Counted from the first letter of the stretch, positions 1 to 4,773 are shown. The stretch is 5,382 bases of DNA from an uncultured Ruminococcus sp. (GCA_937942105.1 CALDFS010000145.1:1-5382); one strand, 5' to 3'. Notes: a model not told the origin generated them from the sequence alone. Translations and numbers: made by a program.

Positions 1-74
1 CCTCCCGGTTGACATAATAACATGTTTTTTGTGAAAAGTAAATGCTGTTGCCGTGTTTCCATAACTTTTTGGTA

Positions 75-103
75 TTGACAAACAGTGAACTATATGCTAT
101 TAT
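75..103 (+). promoter_or_regulatory. Strong sigma-A promoter with extended -10
   Basis: A perfect -35 box TTGACA (75-80) is followed after exactly 17 bases by TATTAT (98-103). The -10 is preceded directly by TGC (95-97), an extended -10 element. The predicted start is near 110. Inverted arms CTATATG (90-96) and CATATAG (111-117) bracket the -10 and the start and could be an operator. No convincing open reading frame follows on this strand, so the promoter probably drives a noncoding transcript. Confidence 0.6.
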
Positions 104-109
104 ATATTA

Positions 110-558
110 TCATATAGCTATCATTTTCATAAATGTAATTATTCTTTCATGCGAAGTAAAATATGTGCTGGCTTTTTATATCATGCACATATCCCAAAAT
201 AATAATCCTATAGCATGTATATTTACTTTCGCAATTATGCATAAATATCACCATTTTTCTTTCGGGCATATATTAAATCCTGCCAAAATTGCGCTTTGCG
301 CGATTTTGAAGAGCATTCATGGCGGCTTTCTTCTATCATATCTGCGAGCACGGCTAAGCAATCTCCAATCTGCTTTTCCGATGAAATAAGTATTCCCCTT
401 ATTCTCAGAATATTATACATTGAAAGCCGTCCATGCTCCATTAAACGCGCTGTTATCCACTTTATCCTGATTTTGCATTATATCCGTTCTAATAATTCAT
501 ATAAAGCTTCCTGTAATCACCGAAAACTATCATCGCGTTAGTTTTTTGGTGATTTTTT
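110..558 (+). ncRNA. Candidate structured noncoding RNA of about 450 nt
   Basis: This stretch lies between a near-consensus promoter (75-103) and an intrinsic terminator (517-558), and no plus-strand frame in it looks coding. Helices I can read: 151-160 with 222-232 (GCGAAGTAAA against TTTACTTTCGC, one bulged T); 161-168 with 185-192 (ATATGTGC/GCACATAT); 285-294 with 298-307 (10 bp, one U-G); 321-330 with 422-431 (10 bp, one G-U), extended across a small internal loop by 311-316 with 433-438 (GAGCAT/ATGCTC); 356-360 with 371-375; 385-390 with 398-403. The helix at 213-232 could also compete for the 151-168 region. The wobble pairs work only if the plus strand is the RNA; on the minus strand they become A-C mismatches. 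I do not recognise the family. A long leader of an unseen gene, or chance folding in AT-rich DNA, are the alternatives. No alignment was available, so covariation is untested. Confidence 0.4.
517..558 (+). terminator. Intrinsic terminator, plus strand
   Basis: The left arm is TCACC-G-AAAACTA (517-529) and the right arm is TAGTTTT-TT-GGTGA (539-552). They form a 13-bp stem with one G-U pair (G522) and one bulged T, then six Ts (553-558). Read on the minus strand the hairpin is followed by TTACAGG, so it terminates only plus-strand transcription. It closes the candidate RNA that starts near 110. Confidence 0.6.
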
Positions 559-711
559 ATTGCTTTTTCGCGATATATCGCGATTTTCCACCCGGTTGCG
601 TATCCCACTGTATTGAAGAGACTTTTGCATTGTCCCCACATTAGGTGTTTTTCGGGATTTTTTGCGGGATCGCTGCGCCGCAAATCTGGAATGCTGCATA
701 AAAATATGCAG

Positions 712-743
712 AAAACCGCCCTCCGCTTTTTATCAGGGAGGGC
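712..743 (-). terminator. Possible minus-strand terminator hairpin
   Basis: Read on the minus strand, GCCCTCC, a 12-base loop and GGAGGGC (743 to 718) form a 7-bp GC-rich stem, followed by GG and TTTT (715-712). It could be a backup terminator for transcripts leaving the arabinofuranosidase gene. The T run is short, so confidence is limited. Confidence 0.35.
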
Positions 744-750
744 AGCAAGG

Positions 751-788
751 CGGCGGTATTTTATCTGTGACCGCCGTATTTTTGTTTG
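751..788 (+). terminator. Possible plus-strand terminator hairpin
   Basis: CGGCGGT (751-757), a 12-base loop and ACCGCCG (770-776) make a 7-bp stem followed by TATTTTTGTTTG (777-788). The minus-strand side lacks a T tract, so it points along the plus strand. An extra ACCGCC at 715-720 could pair with the same GGCGGT and disrupt the terminator. Confidence 0.4.
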
Positions 789-962
789 TCATTGCGCAGT
801 GCCTTTCCAGCATCTTGGAAATACCTTCGCTCGGCAGTTGTGCTTCTGCATAAATCGTAATATTTTTTGCAATTGCAGGGTGGATGCGCCAACCTTTATT
901 TTGGCTTAGGCACCGCCATAAGATACTTCCGAAGTTTAACGTAAGCATGCTCATGCCACACT

Positions 963-981
963 AAAAAAGCGGAAAGCTTTT
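963..981 (-). terminator. Weak terminator downstream of the arabinofuranosidase gene
   Basis: On the minus strand, AAAAGC, a 5-base loop and GCTTTT (981 to 965) run into further Ts (964-963). This is 26 bases after the stop codon of the GH51 gene. The stem is only 6 bp and AT-rich, so termination may be partial. Confidence 0.4.
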
Positions 982-1007
982 ATCTATTACATAAAACTCA
1001 GCCGAAT

Positions 1008-2606
1008 TTATTTCTTGAATCTGAAAATATTCCAAGAAAGCGGCTTTACGTGAGCAGAAAGGATTCCACCGTCTGCCTTAGATTCCGCATTTGTCTTGGG
1101 AAGAAGCGCGTTGGGGTTGTCAAATGTATTCTTTAGCTTGAAATCATCGGTATACATTTCGATATGCTCCGCGAAGCCATAGCCTGCAAATCCCGAAAAA
1201 TCAAGCGAAATCGGGTATTCGTTCTTGTCGCTGCGATTGATGACGAATACGTTCAGCTCGCCGTTTTCATCATCCCATGCCGTTGCGGCGTCAACGTAGT
1301 TAAGCCCTTCCTTGGTGGCGTACTGCGAATTATCATCAATCGCATAGCCTTCAATATCAAAGGTTTCACCCTCAACTGTAGTCTGCATGGATGTTCCCCT
1401 GCCGTACTTCATCAACTGGGTCATAACATAGTGCGAGCCGGAGCGCCAAACGTGGTCATGGTTTGAAGAGCAGAGCGCGCCCAAGCCCCCTGTCATGCAG
1501 GCAATCTTTACCCTGTCCGCGTGGCGAAGGAAGGCAAGAATTGTTGATGCCATTGTAAGCGCGGGAATCATATCTCCGCCGGGCCACTCACGCGTGGGCA
1601 TATTGTCGGGGTCGTGAAGGATATATTTGCGGTTGGGGTCGAAACGGTAATGGTCTGCAACCATGTTATGATATCCGTATCCCGGGCGAAGCTTTGCGCA
1701 CGGGCGGGACATTGTGCCGTATTCGTCAAAAGAAATCATCAGCTTTTTGGGCGAGCGGCACTTTGCCTGAATCAAATCACACAGGGCTGCCTCGGTGGTG
1801 ATGAAATCCTCATAGAACGCCGAACCGCCCAAAAGTGCCTCATAATTGCCGGGAGGGGCTACGTGATAGTGGTGGAGTGACACATAATCCACCGCCTCAT
1901 AGCACTGCTCCAGCACATCCTGGTCCCACTGCGGCCAGTGAGCCATAAACGGCGCTGACGAACCGCAGACAGCTGTTTCAATCGAACCGTCTATCCACTT
2001 GATTGCCTTTGAAAGCTCGTTTACGGTTACTCCGTAGCCGCGTGGGTCTTTATCCCATGATCCAAGCTGCCAGGGTCCGTCCATCTCGTTGCCTAAATAC
2101 CATGTTTTAACTCCGTAGGGCTTTTCGTGACCGTTCTTTCGGCGAAGGTCAGACCAGTATGTTCCGCCCTCGTGATTGGTGTATTCCACCAAGTCAATAA
2201 CATCCTTAGCCGAGCCGGCACCAAGGTTTACGGTATACATAGCCTCGGTATTTACAAGCTCCGCCCATTTCAGATATTCGTCATGACCGACCTCGTTGGT
2301 TATGTACTGGTGCCACGCCATATCAAGGTGAACCTTGCGCTCCGACTTGGGACCTATTGAATCCTTCCAGTCCCAGCAGGAAACAAAGTTTCCGCCCGGC
2401 AAACGGCAGGCGGGCATTCCAAGATCCTTCAAGCCGTCAATAAAATCCCTGCGGAAGCCATTTTCATCCGCCGTAGGGTGCTTGGGGTTGAACATAGTGC
2501 CATTTACCATAGTGCCTATCGGCTCTAAGAAGGTCGAGTAGAGCTGCGGGGATATCTCCCCTATTTTAAACGCGGGGTGAATTGTGATTTTTGTGTTTTG
2601 AGCCAT
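1008..2606 (-). CDS. GH51 alpha-L-arabinofuranosidase, intracellular
   Basis: This is a 532-residue glycoside hydrolase that should remove terminal alpha-L-arabinofuranosyl groups from arabinan or arabinoxylan oligosaccharides by a retaining mechanism. The fold expected for the family is a (beta/alpha)8 barrel plus a C-terminal beta-sandwich. WYLGNEMDG (169-177) contains the acid/base E174, and SFDEYG (292-297) contains the nucleophile E295. These positions closely match E175/E294 of the characterised Geobacillus AbfA as I recall them. RLPGGNFVSCWDWKDSIGP (68-86) and SLHHYH (243-248) are further family landmarks. The C-terminal sandwich runs from about residue 400 to the end. There is no signal peptide or membrane segment, so it acts on imported oligosaccharides. 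The start is the ATG at 2606, because AGGAGGG lies 6 bases upstream; an in-frame TTG at 2633 lies inside the leader palindrome and is unlikely. The gene appears monocistronic, with its own promoter and probable operator. Family assignment is secure; the exact substrate is inferred. Confidence 0.95.
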   Translation of the reverse strand: MAQNTKITIHPAFKIGEISPQLYSTFLEPIGTMVNGTMFNPKHPTADENGFRRDFIDGLKDLGMPACRLPGGNFVSCWDWKDSIGPKSERKVHLDMAWHQYITNEVGHDEYLKWAELVNTEAMYTVNLGAGSAKDVIDLVEYTNHEGGTYWSDLRRKNGHEKPYGVKTWYLGNEMDGPWQLGSWDKDPRGYGVTVNELSKAIKWIDGSIETAVCGSSAPFMAHWPQWDQDVLEQCYEAVDYVSLHHYHVAPPGNYEALLGGSAFYEDFITTEAALCDLIQAKCRSPKKLMISFDEYGTMSRPCAKLRPGYGYHNMVADHYRFDPNRKYILHDPDNMPTREWPGGDMIPALTMASTILAFLRHADRVKIACMTGGLGALCSSNHDHVWRSGSHYVMTQLMKYGRGTSMQTTVEGETFDIEGYAIDDNSQYATKEGLNYVDAATAWDDENGELNVFVINRSDKNEYPISLDFSGFAGYGFAEHIEMYTDDFKLKNTFDNPNALLPKTNAESKADGGILSAHVKPLSWNIFRFKK

Positions 2607-2612
2607 TTGATT

Positions 2613-2619
2613 CCCTCCT
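2613..2619 (-). promoter_or_regulatory. Ribosome binding site fixing the GH51 start
   Basis: On the minus strand this reads AGGAGGG, six bases before the ATG at 2606. It decides against the longer TTG-initiated frame beginning at 2633, in which the same bases would encode residues SGG. Confidence 0.85.
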
Positions 2620-2629
2620 GATTTTATTT

Positions 2630-2649
2630 TCAATTAGAGTACTAATTGA
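2630..2649. promoter_or_regulatory. Operator-like palindrome over the GH51 transcription start
   Basis: Perfect 8-bp inverted arms TCAATTAG (2630-2637) and CTAATTGA (2642-2649) are separated by AGTA. The site lies directly after the -10 box (2651-2656) and covers the predicted start near 2644, a position where a bound dimeric repressor would block transcription. The cognate regulator is not in the window; a sugar-responsive GntR or LacI/AraR-type protein is only a guess. Confidence 0.5.
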
Positions 2650-2650
2650 T

Positions 2651-2679
2651 AGTATATATCATTCACCCGCATAAGTCAA
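2651..2679 (-). promoter_or_regulatory. Sigma-A promoter of the GH51 gene
   Basis: On the minus strand a TTGACT -35 (2679-2674) is followed after 17 bases by a TATACT -10 (2656-2651). Both boxes differ from consensus by one base and the spacing is optimal. The leader is about 38 bases long. Palindromes overlap both the -35 and the start site. Confidence 0.75.
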
Positions 2680-2690
2680 TATCAATATTG
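2677..2690. promoter_or_regulatory. Second palindrome overlapping the GH51 -35 box
   Basis: CAATAT-CA-ATATTG (2677-2690) is an inverted repeat with 6-bp arms, sharing three bases with the -35 box and extending upstream. It could be an activator or second repressor site. Being AT-rich, it could also arise by chance. Confidence 0.3.
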
Positions 2691-2714
2691 CCAATTTTAC
2701 GCTATTGTATTTGT

Positions 2715-2772
2715 AATAAATCCCCGCCCGCATTTCCATTCAATCAGAATAGGAAGCGGGCGGGGATTTATT
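2715..2772 (-). terminator. Very long terminator hairpin between the merR-type gene and the GH51 gene
   Basis: Perfect 17-bp arms, AATAAATCCCCGCCCGC (2715-2731) and its complement (2756-2772), enclose a 24-base loop. The loop itself can pair further (TTCC 2734-2737 with GGAA 2752-2755, ATTC 2738-2741 with GAAT 2747-2750). It lies 49 bases past the stop of the minus-strand regulator gene and should end that transcript. The T-rich part is within the lower stem (GATTTATT) rather than a clean T run. Confidence 0.65.
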
Positions 2773-2786
2773 GATTTTAGGGAGTT

Positions 2787-2801
2787 GTGTAACCTGAACT
2801 T
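2787..2801. repeat. Near-copy of the MerR promoter core
   Basis: GTGTAACCTGAACTT differs by a single missing T from GTGTAATCCTGAACTT at 3937-3952, which spans the -10 box and half of the spacer of the regulator's promoter. It sits 20 bases past the regulator's stop codon, in the same orientation. No -35 box accompanies it, so it is not a second promoter. It could be an extra binding site, a relic of a duplication, or chance. Confidence 0.35.
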
Positions 2802-2820
2802 CTTAGCTCATTTAAAAGTG

Positions 2821-3573
2821 CTATTCTGCACACCTTTCAAATACATAGAACCCGGGATTCATGCCGCCGAAGGTGTAGTCCCCCGACTTCCATTCGATAA
2901 ATAGATACTCCTTTCCGGCAAGCTCTTTAAGGGTATATGCGCTTGCTGTGCTCATCGGCTTGTTGATAAGATACCCCCTTGTCCAAACGTTTACGGCATC
3001 ATCGCAGGTGGCTCTTCCGCCGCAGACGATTTTGCAGCTGCCGTTCCCGCAAAACTCGATTCCCTCAAAGAAAAGCCCGCCGCCGGAGCGGATATTATCC
3101 GGCTCGAAATCATCGATTCTTCGGACTGCATCAACAGATTTCCACCTGCCCAACACCCGCTTGTCGTTTACAAACGGCTTGTTAATATCATCCTTTCGGC
3201 GGATGTCCTCTTTGGTATAGCGCTTGCTGTCCAGCTTTCGCAGGGCGATTGGAGTGGTTTTGCCATCCTTCAGATAATCGTACGACTTGAAATTGATTAT
3301 CATATAAAGGTCGTCGCCCCGCTGTTCAATGCGATAGTCGTTCGCGAATGCCTGCGAGCCGTTTTTAAATATGAACTTCCCCTTAGTCCAGCCGTAGCAC
3401 CAATATCTCTCGCCGTTCGGCAGAAAATACACTTCCTTCTTGGTTCCGCCGATATTCGAGCAATTGCTGCCGTTTTCACGCTCTCCAAGCACCTGCCATC
3501 TTCCTATTGCCTGTTCATCATTTTCAAATGGCAGATTCACGTCTTCAATAAGCGGTTTAAAATTGTTATTCAT
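2821..3573 (-). CDS. Possible separately translated effector-domain protein (internal start of the MerR gene)
   Basis: An in-frame ATG at 3573 (M107 of the regulator, MNNNFKPLIED) is preceded by GGAGG at 3585-3581 with a 7-base spacer, as good a start signal as any in the window. Initiation here would give a 250-residue protein with both C-terminal domains and no DNA-binding domain. TipAL/TipAS of Streptomyces is the established precedent for a MerR gene producing a free ligand-binding domain from an internal start. The alternative is that the signal is a relic of an old fusion between a MerR gene and a stand-alone domain gene. Confidence 0.4.
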   Translation of the reverse strand: MNNNFKPLIEDVNLPFENDEQAIGRWQVLGERENGSNCSNIGGTKKEVYFLPNGERYWCYGWTKGKFIFKNGSQAFANDYRIEQRGDDLYMIINFKSYDYLKDGKTTPIALRKLDSKRYTKEDIRRKDDINKPFVNDKRVLGRWKSVDAVRRIDDFEPDNIRSGGGLFFEGIEFCGNGSCKIVCGGRATCDDAVNVWTRGYLINKPMSTASAYTLKELAGKEYLFIEWKSGDYTFGGMNPGFYVFERCAE

Positions 3574-3891
3574 TAAATTTCCTCCAGACATAATCAGTCT
3601 TAATGCCTCGAGATTATGAAGGGTTTGTTCGAGCTTGAAGCGTTTTTCATCAAACATCTGCAAAACTGCTTCCTCATTGCCGGAATATAGCAGAGTCTTT
3701 ATCTCGGAAAGCGAGAATCCTGCGGATTTTAAGCTTTGAATTTGCGTAAATACCGCTATCTGTGATTCGTCGTAATAGCGGTATTCTGTAAAGCGATCGA
3801 CATAACAAGGCTTTAAAAGCCCCAGCTCGTCATAATGCCGAAGCACGGAAATGCGCGTTTTGCAAGCCTTTGCAAACTCGCCAATTTTCAT
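2821..3891 (-). CDS. MerR-family regulator with duplicated C-terminal sensor-like domain
   Basis: This 356-residue protein is about twice the length of a simple MerR. Residues 1-70 are the winged-helix MerR DNA-binding domain (MKIGEFAKACKTRISVLRHYDELGLLKP, then YRYYDESQ). Residues 71-100 form the helix expected to make the dimer coiled coil. Two tandem copies of one beta-rich domain follow: copy A about 120-221, copy B about 238-354. Matching landmarks are PFENDEQAIGRW/PFVNDKRVLGRW, GWTKGKFI/VWTRGYLI, and FKSYDYLKDG/WKSGDYTFGG followed by an aromatic end strand. I recall this domain at the ends of clostridial BlaR1-like and other regulatory proteins; its ligand is unknown to me. The start ATG has GAGGTG six bases upstream (3897-3902). 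The promoter (3936-3966) has the 19-base spacer of MerR targets, so autoactivation is likely. A strong internal ribosome site precedes residue M107. No metal-binding cysteine pattern typical of metal MerRs is evident; a small organic ligand is a guess. Confidence 0.9.
   Translation of the reverse strand: MKIGEFAKACKTRISVLRHYDELGLLKPCYVDRFTEYRYYDESQIAVFTQIQSLKSAGFSLSEIKTLLYSGNEEAVLQMFDEKRFKLEQTLHNLEALRLIMSGGNLMNNNFKPLIEDVNLPFENDEQAIGRWQVLGERENGSNCSNIGGTKKEVYFLPNGERYWCYGWTKGKFIFKNGSQAFANDYRIEQRGDDLYMIINFKSYDYLKDGKTTPIALRKLDSKRYTKEDIRRKDDINKPFVNDKRVLGRWKSVDAVRRIDDFEPDNIRSGGGLFFEGIEFCGNGSCKIVCGGRATCDDAVNVWTRGYLINKPMSTASAYTLKELAGKEYLFIEWKSGDYTFGGMNPGFYVFERCAE
3581..3585 (-). promoter_or_regulatory. 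Internal Shine-Dalgarno site in the MerR gene
   Basis: The minus strand reads GGAGG, then AAATTTA, then ATG. In the long reading frame these bases encode residues S102-L106, at the hinge between the coiled coil and the sensor domains. That is exactly where a separate domain protein would begin. Confidence 0.5.
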
Positions 3892-3915
3892 AATCTCACC
3901 TCGTGATATATTTTA

Positions 3916-3929
3916 ATAAGGTACCTTAT
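3916..3929. promoter_or_regulatory. Perfect palindrome in the MerR leader
   Basis: ATAAGGTACCTTAT is a perfect 14-bp palindrome starting at the predicted first transcribed base of the MerR mRNA and ending 24 bases before its ATG. It is separate from the imperfect dyad in the promoter spacer. It may bind another regulator or form a short 5' structure. Confidence 0.4.
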
Positions 3930-3935
3930 GTGAAG

Positions 3936-3966
3936 AGTGTAATCCTGAACTTAGGGTGAGAGTCAA
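3936..3966 (-). promoter_or_regulatory. MerR-type promoter with 19-base spacer (autoregulatory)
   Basis: On the minus strand, TTGACT (3966-3961), a 19-base spacer (3960-3942) and TACACT (3941-3936) lead into the regulator gene. The overlong spacer carries an imperfect dyad, CCT-N6-AGG, between the boxes. This is the hallmark of promoters that MerR proteins activate by untwisting the DNA. It implies that the regulator at 2821-3891 controls its own synthesis. Confidence 0.75.
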
Positions 3967-4024
3967 GGGGAAAATTCAAACTTTTTAAATTCTTTCGGGA
4001 TATCATCGCCGCACATCGGCATAT

Positions 4025-4561
4025 TCAACACAATTTCAATCCCATCTCAATCCTGATGCCCTCCCTTTCCATATCGTTATTGGAATAGCAGCACTCGTCA
4101 AAGCCTATCATTGTATAGCCCTGCGAGATATAAAAAGCTATCGCCCCGGCGTTGCGCGACTGCGTTTCCAGCACCAGCGCACGCCGCCCTTCTTCCTTTG
4201 CGATTTGCTTTACGTGCTCCATCAGTGCGCTGCCTATCCCTATTCTTCTGTGGCGCTGATCCACCCACATCTCGGTGACTCTTAAGCGATGGTTCCACTC
4301 CGGGCAAGTCTCTATAGCGCCGACAAGGGTGTCCCCCTCAAAAGCGCCGTAGGCTATGGCTTCCTTCCAATCATCGTTGTAAAGGCAGTCGGACTGATGG
4401 TCGGGGTTGTGGAACGGTGTTTCAAACTTCTTTTTTGTGAAGTGAAAAACCCAGCCGTCTGGCGAATCCTCTCTTTCATAATCGTAATAGTATTGTGATG
4501 TATAGGAAAAATCGAGCATATAGCCCTTCCACTTTTGCTTGTCCAGAATCCTGATTTCCAT
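4025..4561 (-). CDS. GNAT-family N-acetyltransferase, streptothricin-acetyltransferase-like
   Basis: This 178-residue cytoplasmic enzyme is expected to transfer the acetyl group of acetyl-CoA to an amine. The acetyl-CoA-binding motif A is clear: VTEMWVDQRHRRIGIGSALM (95-114), with the R-R-x-G-x-G loop at 105-110. It is followed by ALVLETQSRNAGAIAFYISQGY (128-149) and MIGFDECCYSNND (151-163), a pattern shared with Sat-type streptothricin acetyltransferases and many uncharacterised clostridial relatives. The N-terminal 65 residues, rich in Tyr and Trp, are more variable. The substrate is therefore not established and resistance should not be assumed. The ATG is supported by AAAGAAAGG seven bases upstream (4569-4577). 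Its promoter (4595-4623) diverges from that of the pullulanase. No clear terminator lies in the 133 bases before the MerR gene, so some read-through into it is possible. Confidence 0.88.
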   Translation of the reverse strand: MEIRILDKQKWKGYMLDFSYTSQYYYDYEREDSPDGWVFHFTKKKFETPFHNPDHQSDCLYNDDWKEAIAYGAFEGDTLVGAIETCPEWNHRLRVTEMWVDQRHRRIGIGSALMEHVKQIAKEEGRRALVLETQSRNAGAIAFYISQGYTMIGFDECCYSNNDMEREGIRIEMGLKLC

Positions 4562-4594
4562 ATTATCGCCTTTCTTTTTGAGCTTTATATTAAA

Positions 4595-4623
4595 ATTTTA
4601 CTGCGTTTTTCGGGATGTGTCAA
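4595..4623 (-). promoter_or_regulatory. Sigma-A promoter of the GNAT gene
   Basis: On the minus strand a perfect TTGACA -35 (4623-4618) is followed after 17 bases by a TAAAAT -10 (4600-4595). The leader to the ATG at 4561 is about 27 bases. Expression is likely constitutive and strong unless repressed; I see no operator overlapping it. Confidence 0.75.
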
Positions 4624-4678
4624 GGTGTATCGCCGCGTATTTCTGCGTAAAGGCTGTGTTCTCCCGCCCTGTGACAGA

Positions 4679-4691
4679 TTTTACTGTAAAA
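4679..4691. promoter_or_regulatory. Palindrome just upstream of the pullulanase -35
   Basis: TTTTAC-T-GTAAAA is a 13-base near-perfect dyad ending four bases before the -35 box at 4696. The position suits an activator, but the short AT-rich arms make chance possible. Confidence 0.3.
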
Positions 4692-4695
4692 ACTA

Positions 4696-4724
4696 TTGAA
4701 AAAAACACGGGATTGTTATATAAT
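4696..4724 (+). promoter_or_regulatory. Sigma-A promoter of the pullulanase gene
   Basis: TTGAAA (4696-4701), a 17-base spacer and a consensus TATAAT (4719-4724) predict a start near 4731 and a leader of about 43 bases. It diverges from the GNAT promoter, with 72 bases between the two -35 boxes. Confidence 0.75.
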
Positions 4725-4773
4725 AGATTATACATGCGCATTCCTAATCAAAAATCAGGAAAGGGTTGTATTT

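Larger units (their letters stand above)
568..905. other. Hairpin-dense intergenic block, possible second structured RNA
   Basis: No gene is convincing here on either strand. The block packs many inverted repeats: a perfect 16-bp palindrome at 568-583 (centre of CGCGATATATCGCG); TTTGCGG/CCGCAAA at 661-684; CTGCATA/TATGCAG with an AAAA loop at 694-711; GCCCTCC/GGAGGGC at 718-743; CGGCGGT/ACCGCCG at 751-776; TTTCCA/TGGAAA at 804-821; the palindrome TGCAATTGCA at 868-877; and GCCAA/TTGGC at 888-905. A long-range helix joins 594-608 to 880-894 (GGTTGCGTATCCCAC against GTGGATGCGCCAACC), about 14 pairs with two single-base bulges and one pair that is U-G on the plus strand. Small open frames exist on both strands without ribosome binding sites. 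It may be an RNA, a transposed hairpin element, or clustered terminators of convergent transcripts. Confidence 0.35.

Noticed and set aside
9..14. A TTGACA at the extreme left end.
   Set aside because: No -10-like hexamer occurs 16-18 bases downstream.
42..389. Plus-strand open frame of 115 codons at the left end.
   Set aside because: It begins upstream of the strong promoter at 75-103, lacks a Shine-Dalgarno site, and its composition follows the AT-rich, structured DNA rather than codon use of the real genes.
235..441. A minus-strand open frame of 68 codons with protein-like sequence (MEHGRLSMYNILRIRG...), open further up to a stop near 480.
   Set aside because: The ATG at 441 has no ribosome binding site, only a weak TATAAT without a good -35 lies upstream (477-482), and I recognise no domain. 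The same DNA forms the long-range plus-strand helix. It could be a decayed gene fragment; conservation analysis would decide.
647..658. A 12-base identical match GTTTTTCGGGAT at 647-658 and 4605-4616.
   Set aside because: A repeat this short is expected by chance in a window of this size, and the surroundings are unrelated.
489..683. Minus-strand open frame of 64 codons.
   Set aside because: It runs through the terminator hairpin at 517-552 and the 16-bp palindrome at 568-583, has no start signal and no recognisable domain.
733..954. Minus-strand open frame of 73 codons downstream of the GH51 gene, and overlapping plus-strand frames from 613.
   Set aside because: No ribosome binding site; the ending is low-complexity (PPPCCPP) because it reads through GC-rich hairpins, and frames are open on both strands at once. 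More likely noncoding structured DNA.
2607..2633. Longer GH51 start at an in-frame TTG (2633).
   Set aside because: The extra nine codons contain the Shine-Dalgarno sequence itself and part of the operator palindrome; the ATG at 2606 is ideally placed.
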